Of a stretch of DNA of 64,000 nucleotides, positions 41,862 through 54,020 are shown one piece after another. The position numbers and the translations under genes were made by a program. Position 1 is the first letter of the stretch. Every line of letters begins with the position of its first letter. This DNA is from Duganella radicis (GTDB taxonomy: Bacteria > Pseudomonadota > Gammaproteobacteria > Burkholderiales > Burkholderiaceae_D). Under the pieces are notes generated by a model. That model was not told the origin of the DNA. It ran no database searches and saw nothing but the letters and a program-made list of their open reading frames with translations. The stretch lies in assembly GCF_009720825.1 (NCBI RefSeq), contig NZ_WNKY01000015.1:1-64000 (forward strand). The letters run 5' to 3'.

Positions 41862-43043
41862 TTACCTGGCCGGCGGGGCGTCGCGGCGCGGCAGCGTCAG
41901 GCTGAACACCGAACCCTCGCCCGGCTTGCTTTGCAGCGTCAGGCTGCCCTCATGCACCTCGGCCAGCTGGCGCGAAATGTACAGGCCCAGCCCCAGCCCG
42001 GCCGGCCCCTCGCTGCCGACCCCGCGCTCGTACGGCTCGAAAATCTTGTCCTGCTTGTCCGGCGCGATGCCGGAACCGCAATCGCGCACATCCACCCGCG
42101 CCCAGTCCTGATCCACCGTCAGCGTGACCTGCACCGGCTTCTGGCAGCCGTAGCGCAGCGCATTGGTCAGCAGGTTGACCACGATCTGCTCGATGCGGAA
42201 CTCGTCCCACCAGCCGCTGACCGGCGTGGCCGCGTCCAGCGTGATGCTGGTGCCGGCGGTGGTGGCTTGCGGCGTCAGGTCCTGCACCACGCGCCGCAGC
42301 AGGCCGGACAACTCCACCCAGCCCGGCCGCAAGGACAGCTTGCCGCTGCGGATGCGCGACACGTCCAGCATGTCGTCGATCAGGCGGATGATGCTCTGGA
42401 TCTGGCGGTCGTCGCGCGCCACCATGCGCTGCAACTGGTCCGGGCCGAAGGCCGCCATATTGCCGCGCTCCAGCTGCATCTTGCGCAGCTGGGTTTCGAG
42501 ATACAAGGTGTTGAGCGGCGTGCGCATCTCGTGCGACACCATGGACATGAATTCGTCGCGCATCACCAGCGCGTGCTGCAACTTGGCCTGGGTGGCCTCC
42601 TGCTCGCGCCGCGCCGCCTCCAGCGCCTCGACCTGGCGCCGCATGGCCTCGCGCTGCTCGTACAGCGCCACGAACACCGCCACCTTGCCCTTGACCGCCG
42701 GCGGGTCGAGCGGCTTGTACAGCACATCCACCGCGCCGGCCTCATACCCCTTGAAGGAATAATTCAGCTCCTTGCCGGCCGCCGTCACGAACACGATCGG
42801 GATCTGGCGCGTTTTCTCGGTGCCGCGCATCAGCTCGGCCAATTCAAAACCATCCATGCCCGGCATCTGCACGTCCAGGATGGCCATGGCGAAATCGTGC
42901 TGCAACAGCAGGGCCAGCGCCTCCTCGCCGGAACCGGCCTGGAACACCGCGCGGCCGGGGCCGCGGATCAGGGCCTCCAGCGCTTGCAGGTTTTCCGGCA
43001 GATCGTCGACGATCAGCAGCTTGGTGGGGGACGCGTCTTGCAT
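41862..43043 (-). CDS. Response regulator-histidine kinase fusion (REC-HisKA-HATPase)
   Basis: A 393-residue soluble protein with the order REC (about 5-120, phospho-Asp in AILDVQMPGMDGFEL), coiled-coil linker (about 125-160), HisKA with the H-box SHEMRTPLN (near 170-180) and HATPase (GSGIAPDKQDKIFEPYERG; GLGLGLYISRQLAEVHEG). It has no membrane segment. REC first and kinase last means it may take phosphate from the big hybrid kinase encoded upstream and pass it on. It overlaps the CheB gene by one base (TAATG). Confidence 0.9.
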   Translation of the reverse strand: MQDASPTKLLIVDDLPENLQALEALIRGPGRAVFQAGSGEEALALLLQHDFAMAILDVQMPGMDGFELAELMRGTEKTRQIPIVFVTAAGKELNYSFKGYEAGAVDVLYKPLDPPAVKGKVAVFVALYEQREAMRRQVEALEAARREQEATQAKLQHALVMRDEFMSMVSHEMRTPLNTLYLETQLRKMQLERGNMAAFGPDQLQRMVARDDRQIQSIIRLIDDMLDVSRIRSGKLSLRPGWVELSGLLRRVVQDLTPQATTAGTSITLDAATPVSGWWDEFRIEQIVVNLLTNALRYGCQKPVQVTLTVDQDWARVDVRDCGSGIAPDKQDKIFEPYERGVGSEGPAGLGLGLYISRQLAEVHEGSLTLQSKPGEGSVFSLTLPRRDAPPAR

Positions 43044-43645
43044 TAATTGTTCTCCAGCATCAACAGCAACGTACGGATATCATCCAGCGGCAAAATCAGG
43101 TCCGGCGCGCGCAAGCGTATCGCTTCCTGCGGCATGGTGGGCACGTCGGCCTGGCGCGGGTCCTGCACCACGGTCAGGCCGCCGGCCACGCCGATGGCGG
43201 CCAGTCCGGCCGCGCCATCCTGGTTGGCGCCGGTCAGCAAAATGCCCACCAGCGCCGGGCCGTAGGCGTCGGCCGCCGATTCCATCAGGTAATCAATTGC
43301 GGGGCGGGCAAAATGCACCGGCGCCTCGCAGCTGAGTGAAAAACTGCGATCGCGCTCAACAGAGAGATGGTAGCCTGAACCGGCAAAGTAGAGCGTTCCG
43401 GATGACACCTCTTCCTTGTCGCGCGCCTCGTGCACCGGCAACGCCATGCGCTGCTGGAACACCCCGGCCAGCTGGCTTTGCCGCCCTTCCGGCACGTGCA
43501 GCACCGCCACCACCGCGCAGCCGTAGTTGGCCGGCAGCCCGGGCAGCAGTTGCAACAGCGCCCCCACGCCGCCGGCCGAGGCGCCGATCACCACCGCCTC
43601 CGGCTTGCGGCCGGCCAGCGCGGCCTGGAGTCGGGCGCGCTCCAT
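43043..43645 (-). CDS. CheB-type methylesterase domain protein without receiver
   Basis: A 200-residue protein with only the CheB methylesterase domain. Catalytic-site segments visible are GASAGGVGALLQLL with the serine, a mid His (AVVAVLHVPE), and the Asp in GILLTGANQDGA. The usual N-terminal REC domain is absent. The start at 43645 lies 2 bases after the CheR stop, so the two are coupled. With no MCP in the window the target protein is unknown. Confidence 0.9.
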   Translation of the reverse strand: MERARLQAALAGRKPEAVVIGASAGGVGALLQLLPGLPANYGCAVVAVLHVPEGRQSQLAGVFQQRMALPVHEARDKEEVSSGTLYFAGSGYHLSVERDRSFSLSCEAPVHFARPAIDYLMESAADAYGPALVGILLTGANQDGAAGLAAIGVAGGLTVVQDPRQADVPTMPQEAIRLRAPDLILPLDDIRTLLLMLENN

Positions 43646-43647
43646 GG

Positions 43648-44466
43648 TCAGCGTTTGCGGAACAGGCGTTCGCGCTTGAGCACCGGCTCGAAGCAGGGCG
43701 CGTAGGCGGAAAAATCGATGCTCTCCTTGCTGCCCAGCCCGAGGAAGCCGCGATGGCACAGCGACTCGTGAAACAGGCCGAAGGCGCGCTCCTGCAATTT
43801 CTTTTTAAAGTAAATCATCACATTGCGGCAGCTGATCAAATGGGTTTCCGCGAATACCGCGTCGGTGGCCAGGCTGTGATCGGCGAAGGTGACGTTGTCG
43901 CACAGCGAGCGGTCGAACAGCGCGGCGTTGTAGGCCGCCGTGTAGTACTCGGAAAAACTGCGGGCGCCGCCGGCGGCCTGATAGTTCTCAGTGTACTCGC
44001 GCATCGCCTCCAGCGGGAACACGCCCTGGCGCGCCTTGTCCAGCGATTGCGGGTTGATGTCGGTGGCGTAAATCATGCTGCGGTCGAGCAAGCCCTCCTC
44101 CTTGAGCAGGATGGCCATCGAATACACCTCCTCGCCGGTGCTGCATCCGGCCACCCAGATCTTCAGCGACGGATAGGTGCGCAGCACCGGCACCACGTGC
44201 TCGCGCAGGCCGGCAAAATAGCCGGGGTCGCGGAACATGGAGGTGACCGGGATGGTCAGGTATTGCAGCAGCTGGCTGAACGCGGCCGGCTGGTGGATGA
44301 TGCGCGCCTGGAGCGCCGAGATGCTGTCGCACTCCATTTCCTTGAGCGCGTGCAGCACGCGGCGCTTTTGCGAGGCGCCGGTGTAGTCGCGAAAATCGTA
44401 GCTGTACTTCATGTAGATGGCTTCCATCAGCATCTTCAGCTCGATTTCGGTATCGCTGTGCTGCAT
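43648..44466 (-). CDS. CheR-type methyltransferase
   Basis: A 272-residue protein with a CheR N-terminal helical domain (about 5-75, DYTGASQKRRVLHAL) and SAM-dependent methyltransferase domain (KIWVAGCSTGEEVYSMAILL near 100; DINPQSLDKARQGVF near 135; ISCRNVMIYF near 205). It should methylate glutamates of a receptor-like protein. The ATG at 44466 has ACGGAGTTGACC upstream, overlapping the end of the hybrid kinase gene; the gap is 2 bases. Confidence 0.92.
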   Translation of the reverse strand: MQHSDTEIELKMLMEAIYMKYSYDFRDYTGASQKRRVLHALKEMECDSISALQARIIHQPAAFSQLLQYLTIPVTSMFRDPGYFAGLREHVVPVLRTYPSLKIWVAGCSTGEEVYSMAILLKEEGLLDRSMIYATDINPQSLDKARQGVFPLEAMREYTENYQAAGGARSFSEYYTAAYNAALFDRSLCDNVTFADHSLATDAVFAETHLISCRNVMIYFKKKLQERAFGLFHESLCHRGFLGLGSKESIDFSAYAPCFEPVLKRERLFRKR

Positions 44467-44468
44467 GG

Positions 44469-47978
<3,510 letters not shown>

Positions 47979-48066
47979 GATGCGGGCCAAGGTAGCTTAA
48001 GGAGCAACAAGTTTAGCTCAAATACAAGCTTAGCAAGACCGCCAATTCAACCGTGCGTGAACGAAA

Positions 48067-48852
48067 TCACCAAGCCGCCTGTTTCGCGGCCCCGTCGTAC
48101 CAGATCACGTCGTCGGCGCGGATGGTGGTGCGGTTGAGGATGCGGCGGGTGGCCGGTGTAATCGGCGTGGCTTTGTGGCCGACGTGCAGGTTGTCGGCGA
48201 TGACCACGTCGCCCGGCAGCCAGTGGTGGCGGTAGGTGGCGCCTTCACGCGAGTAATGGCGGTCCACCGCTTCCATCAGCGCGCGCGAATGGTCGGCGCT
48301 GTGGCCCAGCACACCCGCCGTCAGCCCCATGTTCAGGTACAGCGCCGGCACCTGCGTCTTCGGATGGCGCAGCACCAGCGGATGCACCACGCCATTGCGG
48401 TGCGCCGTCTTCAAGCTGTCGAACTCTTGCTGGATATCCGGTTGCAGTTCGGCATAGGCGCGCTGCAAGTCGGTGAACAACGTATCGCCGCCCTCTTCCG
48501 ATTGCACTTCCGAATACCAGAAGCTGATCGGCGTCGGCTCTTCGCGGAACGAGCCGTCCGAATGCCAGTAGCGGCCGACCTCCACATGCCCGTCCTCCGG
48601 CCGGCTGGCAACGCGGAAGATTTCCGGCCAGGCTTGCAGCTGACCGCGCATCGCAGGAAAAGTCTCCAGGTCGCCAAACAGGCGGCTGGCCGCCAGTTGC
48701 TCCTCCGGTGTGAAGGACTGGTCGCGCACCACCAGCATGCCGTATTCCAGCAAGGCAGCGCGCAGCAAGTCCGCCATGCCTTCATCGGCACGGCGCAGAT
48801 CGACGCCGGCAATTTCAGCGCCAAAACCAACTGGGAGCGGGGTGATTTTCAT
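48067..48852 (-). CDS. TauD/TfdA-family 2-oxoglutarate-dependent dioxygenase
   Basis: A 261-residue Fe(II)/2-oxoglutarate dioxygenase. The iron triad is visible: HSD in YWHSDGSF (about residues 96-98) and the distal His in DNLHVGHKATP; the 2OG-binding arginine is in RRILNRTTIR. Members attack taurine, 2,4-D or other aliphatic or aromatic acids; the substrate here is not readable. The ATG at 48852 has GGAGGCCAT-type SD directly upstream. It is divergent from a LysR gene (92 bases). Confidence 0.88.
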   Translation of the reverse strand: MKITPLPVGFGAEIAGVDLRRADEGMADLLRAALLEYGMLVVRDQSFTPEEQLAASRLFGDLETFPAMRGQLQAWPEIFRVASRPEDGHVEVGRYWHSDGSFREEPTPISFWYSEVQSEEGGDTLFTDLQRAYAELQPDIQQEFDSLKTAHRNGVVHPLVLRHPKTQVPALYLNMGLTAGVLGHSADHSRALMEAVDRHYSREGATYRHHWLPGDVVIADNLHVGHKATPITPATRRILNRTTIRADDVIWYDGAAKQAAW

Positions 48853-48944
48853 ATGGCCTCCTAAATGAAAAACACTATAATCCCGCCTCGATCTGCTGAT
48901 AATATGGGCAAAATAGCACACACTTTTGCGCAGGACGCAACGAC

Positions 48945-49841
48945 ATGGATAGATTCGCGGAATTGAAAGCCTTTTGCCTGGTCGCCAGCAACGGCGGTTT
49001 TTCGGCCGCCGCGCGTCAGCTGGGCGTGGCCACCTCCTCGGTCACGCGGCTGGTGGATGCGCTGGAACAGCGCCTGGCCGCGCCGCTGCTGAACCGCTCG
49101 ACCCGCAGCATCACCCTCACCGACAGCGGTCGCGCCTACTTCGAGCACGCCACCCATATCCTGGCCGCGCTGGATGAAGCCGACGACGCCGCCGCCGGCC
49201 GCGACGCCGAACCGGCCGGCATGTTGCGCATCGCCGCCCCGGTCACGCTGGCCATACGCTACATCTCGCCCATGCTGCCCGAACTGACGCGCCGCCATCC
49301 CCGGCTGGAGCTGGACCTGCGCCTGAGCGACGCCGTGACCAATCTGGTGGATGAAGCGATCGATGTCGCCATCCGCATCGGCAATCCCGGACAGCAGCCC
49401 AACCTGATCGCCCGCAAACTGGCGGGCCACCAGCGCCACATCGTTGCCAGCCCGGCCTACCTGGCCGAACATGGCGCGCCACAAACGCCACAAGAACTGG
49501 CGCGGCACAATTGCCTGCTGTTTGCTTATGGGAGCAGCCGCCCGACATGGCGCCTGCGCGGCAAAGAGCTGGCAACCGAAGTGGAAGTCCACGGCAAGCT
49601 GCAAGTCAACAACGCGGAAATGCTGCGCCAGGCCGCGCTGAGCGGCCTCGGCCTGGCCCTGCTGCCGGGCTGGCTGATCCAACCGGATCTGAACGCCGGC
49701 AAGCTGATGACAGTATTGGCCGGCTACCAGGCCAACCCGGGCGAGATGGACATTGGCATCTACGCCGTCTACCCCGCCAACCGCCGCGGCGCCGCCAAAA
49801 TCCGCGCGTTCACCGACATGCTGGCGGTAACGCTGGAATAG
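48945..49841 (+). CDS. LysR-family transcriptional regulator
   Basis: A 298-residue LysR protein of the GcvA/YafC-like type: HTH at about 1-60 (MDRFAELKAFCLVASNGGFSAAARQLGVATSSVTRLVDALE in outline), effector domain from about 90 (LRIAAPVTLAIRYISPMLPELTRRHP; VAIRIGNPG). It is divergent from the TauD-type dioxygenase gene and probably controls it. The gene ends 13 bases from the convergent TonB receptor gene. Confidence 0.9.
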   Translation: MDRFAELKAFCLVASNGGFSAAARQLGVATSSVTRLVDALEQRLAAPLLNRSTRSITLTDSGRAYFEHATHILAALDEADDAAAGRDAEPAGMLRIAAPVTLAIRYISPMLPELTRRHPRLELDLRLSDAVTNLVDEAIDVAIRIGNPGQQPNLIARKLAGHQRHIVASPAYLAEHGAPQTPQELARHNCLLFAYGSSRPTWRLRGKELATEVEVHGKLQVNNAEMLRQAALSGLGLALLPGWLIQPDLNAGKLMTVLAGYQANPGEMDIGIYAVYPANRRGAAKIRAFTDMLAVTLE

Positions 49842-49854
49842 GCGGCGGCCTGGC

Positions 49855-52572
49855 TTACAGCTTGTAGTTCAGCCCCAGCAGGATCTGGCGACCGTAAGTG
49901 GTGTAGCGCTCCGGCGCATACGAACCACCGGAGAACGGATCGCCCTGACGGGTCTGGTAAGGCGAGTTGTTCAGGTTATTCACCTGGAACAGGAACGACA
50001 GGCCTTTGTACCGGCCCTCCTCAATCGCATAACCCAGCTGCAAGTCGATCTGGCGCTCGGCCAAGATCTCGCTGAACGCGCGCTGCGCGAACAAACCGGT
50101 CACCTCGCCACGATAGGCCGAACGATAACGGCGGCTGGCGCGCGCCGAGTAGCCGTCCTTCTCGTAGTACACGGTGAAGTTGGACACCACGCCCGACAAG
50201 CCCGGCAGCTTCTCCTTGGTGCCCGGCCCATTCGGATGGATCGAGCTCTCGGTGCCGGACATGCTGCCCGTCACGCCAAAGCCTTCCAGCGGCGCCCACA
50301 GCAAGCCCGCATCCAGCGCGCCCGACAGCTCCACCCCCTTCACCATGCCGCCAGTGCCGTTGGCCGGGCGGTTCAGCGTGCCGATATCCTGGATCGGAAT
50401 CACCGCCGACGGGTTAGGGAAGCCGGCAAAGCTGAACGCGGTCTGCTGGTTGTAAATGTAGCTTTGCAGCTTCTTGTACCACAGCGCGCCGGCGATGTAG
50501 CTGCGCTTGCCGATGTACTTTTCCATCGACAGGTCATACGAATTGGCGCGCCAAGGCTCCAGGTTCGGATTGCCGCCGCTGCCGTTCCACATGCGGGTGG
50601 TGGAATCCACACCGCCCGAAATACCGGCACGCATGTCCGACATCTGCGGACGCGCCACCGTCTTGGCCGCGCCGAAACGCAGATTGGTGGTCGACAGGTA
50701 TTTGTCGAGGTCGAAGTTCAGGTTCAGGCTGGGCAGGATGTCGGTGTAGTCGGCGCCGCCGTTGATGGTGCCCAGCTTGCCCGCGTTGACAGTGGCGCCG
50801 CGCGATTTCTGATCCACGTTCACCGCTTGCAGGCCTAGCGCGCCGCGCACCGGGATCGGACCGATATCGGCGTCGATGCCCAGCTTGGCGTAGGCGGTGG
50901 TGATCTTCTCGGTCACGCCCCAGTCCTGCAAGGCCTGGTCGTCCGGACGGGCCGGCTGTTTGTCGTAGTACTTGTTGAGCACGCCCAGCACGTCGTAGCT
51001 CATCACCGCGGGAATGCCGGCGAATGACAGCGAGGTCGATGGTTGCAGCAAGTCCGATGACACGGTGGCCGGTGCGCGGCCGTTTTTCAGGAACCAGTAG
51101 TTGTTGGTGTCGGCGTGGGTCTTCTCGCGCTTGCTGAAATTGACGCCGCCCTCCAGGCTGCGGAAGATGCCATCCAGTTCCTTCCTGGCCGAGAACTTGG
51201 CCGAGCTCAGTTCGTCTTTCACCACCGGGTGGTGCATGTCCGCATCCTTGCCCCAGCCGCCGACGTCGGTCAGCTTGATGATCTTCGGATCGGTGTAGTT
51301 GAAGCTCGGCGTAAAGGTCGGCAGGCCGCTGGCGGTCGGGATGTGGAATTCGAAGTTGTTGTCGGTGATGTGCGAACCGGCCGGGCCCAGGCCGGCGTAG
51401 GTTTCCAGCACCTCCTCGCGGCGCTTGGCGGTCGAGTACGACAGGTCGCCGATCAGGGTCCAGCCATCTTTCTTGAAGGTGTTGTTCCAGCCCAGTGCGC
51501 ACAGCTTGTCCTTGCGCTGGTTGTAGTCGTTGCGGACGATCGGTTCCAGGTTGACCAGCTTGCCGCCCACCAGCAGGCGCGTGCCGCCGATGGTTTCCAC
51601 GACAGGATCGCGGTAAGTCACGTCGCTCCACTGGTGCGAGTTCCACATCATGCCGCGCATGGTGGTGTTCTGCTTGAACTCGGAGTAGTACAGGTCCAGC
51701 GTGGTGCGGAATTCTTTCGACGGACGGTATTCGATCACGCCCATCAGGCCATCGCGCTTCTGCTCGCGCGACGAGGCGGTGACTTCCGCGCCTTTCAGCG
51801 CCACCACGTCTTCCATGCCGGCCGGCAGCTTGTTGTCGCGGCCCCACCACCACGATTTGTATTCCTTCTGCTGCCCCGGCGAATCGAGGTGCGCGTAGCC
51901 GACCGCCACGCCCAGCGTGTTGTTGAGGAACTGGTCCACGTACGAGGCGCTCAGGCGGTTGCCGTTGGCTGAGGTGTTGGAGTTCAGTTTGCCGTTGGAG
52001 TTATGCTCGCCGCGCACGTTCAGCACCACGGTGCGCTGGCGGACATCCAGCGGACGCACGGTTTGCAGGTCCACCGTGCCGGACAGGCCGCCCGACACCA
52101 GCGACGCATCCGGCGTCTTGTACACGGTGACGCCGTTGATCAGCTCGGACGGATACTGGTCGTATTCGGCGCCCCGGTTGTTGCTGGTCGAAACCTGCTC
52201 GCGGCCATTCAGCAGCGTGGTGGAAAAGTCCGGCGCCAGGCCGCGTATCGAAATCACTTGCGCGCGGCCTTCGACGCGCTGCGCGGTCAGGCCGGCCAGG
52301 CGGGCGATCGATTCGGCGATCGACACATCCGGCAGCTTGCCGATGTCCTCGGCCGTCACCGCTTCGACGATGGCGTCGGCGTCGCGCTTGATGGCCATCG
52401 AGGTTTCGATGCTGCGGCGGATGCCGGTCACCACCACTTCCTGCACCGCGCCGTCTTCGGCCTTGGCTTGCGCCGCCTGCTGCTGGGCATGGGCGGGGCT
52501 GGCCGCGAACGCCATGACGGCGCAGGCGGCGGCAATGGGAGTCATCCTGATTACATGGTTGTGCTTGTTCAT
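49855..52572 (-). CDS. TonB-dependent receptor of the Caulobacter/Xanthomonas carbohydrate type
   Basis: A 905-residue receptor: signal peptide (MNKHNHVIRMTPIAAACAVMAFAASPAHA|Q), TonB-box region (VQEVVVTGIRRSIE), plug (about 45-190) with KLPDVSIAESIARLAGLTAQRVEGR and VISIRGLAPDFSTTLLNGRE, the hallmark of the large oligosaccharide-importing receptors, and a beta-barrel ending ...RQILLGLNYKL. It lies 21 bases after the GH5 gene, so it should import products of that enzyme, probably beta-glucan oligomers. An ATG two codons upstream (52578) is an alternative start. Confidence 0.92.
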   Translation of the reverse strand: MNKHNHVIRMTPIAAACAVMAFAASPAHAQQQAAQAKAEDGAVQEVVVTGIRRSIETSMAIKRDADAIVEAVTAEDIGKLPDVSIAESIARLAGLTAQRVEGRAQVISIRGLAPDFSTTLLNGREQVSTSNNRGAEYDQYPSELINGVTVYKTPDASLVSGGLSGTVDLQTVRPLDVRQRTVVLNVRGEHNSNGKLNSNTSANGNRLSASYVDQFLNNTLGVAVGYAHLDSPGQQKEYKSWWWGRDNKLPAGMEDVVALKGAEVTASSREQKRDGLMGVIEYRPSKEFRTTLDLYYSEFKQNTTMRGMMWNSHQWSDVTYRDPVVETIGGTRLLVGGKLVNLEPIVRNDYNQRKDKLCALGWNNTFKKDGWTLIGDLSYSTAKRREEVLETYAGLGPAGSHITDNNFEFHIPTASGLPTFTPSFNYTDPKIIKLTDVGGWGKDADMHHPVVKDELSSAKFSARKELDGIFRSLEGGVNFSKREKTHADTNNYWFLKNGRAPATVSSDLLQPSTSLSFAGIPAVMSYDVLGVLNKYYDKQPARPDDQALQDWGVTEKITTAYAKLGIDADIGPIPVRGALGLQAVNVDQKSRGATVNAGKLGTINGGADYTDILPSLNLNFDLDKYLSTTNLRFGAAKTVARPQMSDMRAGISGGVDSTTRMWNGSGGNPNLEPWRANSYDLSMEKYIGKRSYIAGALWYKKLQSYIYNQQTAFSFAGFPNPSAVIPIQDIGTLNRPANGTGGMVKGVELSGALDAGLLWAPLEGFGVTGSMSGTESSIHPNGPGTKEKLPGLSGVVSNFTVYYEKDGYSARASRRYRSAYRGEVTGLFAQRAFSEILAERQIDLQLGYAIEEGRYKGLSFLFQVNNLNNSPYQTRQGDPFSGGSYAPERYTTYGRQILLGLNYKL

Positions 52573-52593
52573 TGTCATCTCACTCTTATAGTT

Positions 52594-53952
52594 TTAACGG
52601 AAAGGCTGTGGTGCGGTGCTGCTGGTCATCCAGTCCTGCAACGGCTGGTGGACTTCGTACTGCTGACTGCCGAAGGACTTGAAAAGGGTTTCGATCTCGC
52701 TCAGCGAGGCGGCGGTGAAATCGGTCTTGGGCACGGGCGCGCTGCCGGCGTTGGTGACCATGCCCCAGGTGCCATTGCCCTGGCCGCCGCTGTTGGTCAC
52801 CACCTTCCAGCTCCAGGCGGTGGCGGCCCAGCCGTATTTGGCGTAGGTATCGAAGGATGCGCGGGCGATCTGGCCGCCCATGTCCAGGCCCTGCCCGGTC
52901 CATGGCTGCATCTCGCCGACAAAGAAAGCGGTATCGACATCGCGGATGCGGTTGTCCCACTCGCACACGCCGCTGTTGCCGCCGCCGCTGCACGTCAGCC
53001 AATCCTTGTGCACCTGCACGCCGATCTGGCCCCAGCCGAACAGGCCGGGATAGAAATGCATCTCGAAGGCGACATTGCTCATGCCTTGCCCGGACGGCTT
53101 GCCGTAAGCGTTGATGCCGCCGCTGTTGTGGCCCGGCAGGATCACCACGTGATTCGGGTCGACCGCGCGGATGGCGCTGTACAAGGTCTTCACCACGCTG
53201 GCCAGATTGGCTGCGTCCGTGCCCCATGGCTCGTTGAGCACGCTGTAACCGGCCACGCTCACGCGGTCCTTGTAGCGCCCCGCCACCTGCTGCCACAGCC
53301 AGATGGTGCGCTGCTGGAATTCCGGCGTGCTCCAGTACAGATTCTTGCCGGCGCAGCCGCTGTGCTGCTCCCAGCCTTGCGAGCCGACCGCGCCGTGCAG
53401 GTCGAGGATCACGTACATGCCGCGCTTCTCGGCTTGGGCGATGGCGTCGTCCAGATAGCGCCAGGCGTCGGCGCGCAAGGTGCGCGGATTTTTTTCGTCT
53501 TCCACCACGCTGTAGATGAAAGGCAGGCGCACCACGTTCAGGCCGAACTTCTGCATCTGGTCCCAGTCGCGGGTGGTGATCCAGTTATCGCGGAACAGTT
53601 GCATCAGACGCTGGCGTTCGGCGTAGCCAAAGCGTTCGTCGAGCTTGGCTTCCAGCTTGCACTGGTCGTCGATGCCGTTGCTGCCCTGGCCCATCATCCA
53701 GAATTCATTGATCAGCCAGTTGCCGAGGTTGACGCCTTTCAGCGTGACCGGGCTGCCGTCGGCCTTGAGCCATTTGGCGCCCTGCGTATGCAGCATGGTC
53801 AGCGGCAGCACCGGCACCGGCGTCACCGGCGTCGGCTTGATGACTTCCGCCACAGGTGGCGGTGCGACCGGCGGCGCCGGTGGCGTGCCGCCGCCGCCAC
53901 CGCAGCCGGCCAGGACCAACAAGCTCAGACGACAAATCGCGCGAAAAAACAT
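52594..53952 (-). CDS. GH5 family endoglucanase-like lipoprotein
   Basis: A 452-residue lipoprotein (lipobox LAGC followed by a Gly-rich and Pro-rich linker) with a GH5 (beta/alpha)8 domain. Motifs are GVNLGNWLINEF, VVRLPFIYSVV, and the two catalytic glutamates in LNEPWG (about 241) and VGEMQPW (about 347). It should hydrolyse beta-glucan at the cell surface or periplasm. The ATG at 53952 is chosen because GAAGGAGG sits 6 bases upstream. It is preceded by a perfect LacI-type palindrome and followed by the receptor gene. Confidence 0.92.
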   Translation of the reverse strand: MFFRAICRLSLLVLAGCGGGGGTPPAPPVAPPPVAEVIKPTPVTPVPVLPLTMLHTQGAKWLKADGSPVTLKGVNLGNWLINEFWMMGQGSNGIDDQCKLEAKLDERFGYAERQRLMQLFRDNWITTRDWDQMQKFGLNVVRLPFIYSVVEDEKNPRTLRADAWRYLDDAIAQAEKRGMYVILDLHGAVGSQGWEQHSGCAGKNLYWSTPEFQQRTIWLWQQVAGRYKDRVSVAGYSVLNEPWGTDAANLASVVKTLYSAIRAVDPNHVVILPGHNSGGINAYGKPSGQGMSNVAFEMHFYPGLFGWGQIGVQVHKDWLTCSGGGNSGVCEWDNRIRDVDTAFFVGEMQPWTGQGLDMGGQIARASFDTYAKYGWAATAWSWKVVTNSGGQGNGTWGMVTNAGSAPVPKTDFTAASLSEIETLFKSFGSQQYEVHQPLQDWMTSSTAPQPFR

Positions 53953-53969
53953 CTCCAACCTCCTTCGTG

Positions 53970-53983
53970 TGGAAGCGCTTCCA
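53970..53983. promoter_or_regulatory. LacI-type operator before the GH5 gene
   Basis: TGGAAGCGCTTCCA is a perfect 14-base palindrome with a central CG, the form bound by CelR-like LacI proteins (TGGGAGCGCTCCCA is the known CelR site). It is 18 bases upstream of the GH5 start codon. No LacI gene is adjacent. Confidence 0.75.
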
Positions 53984-54020
53984 TATCAATGTAGAGAAAG
54001 CTGCACAAGGCAGCGACGGT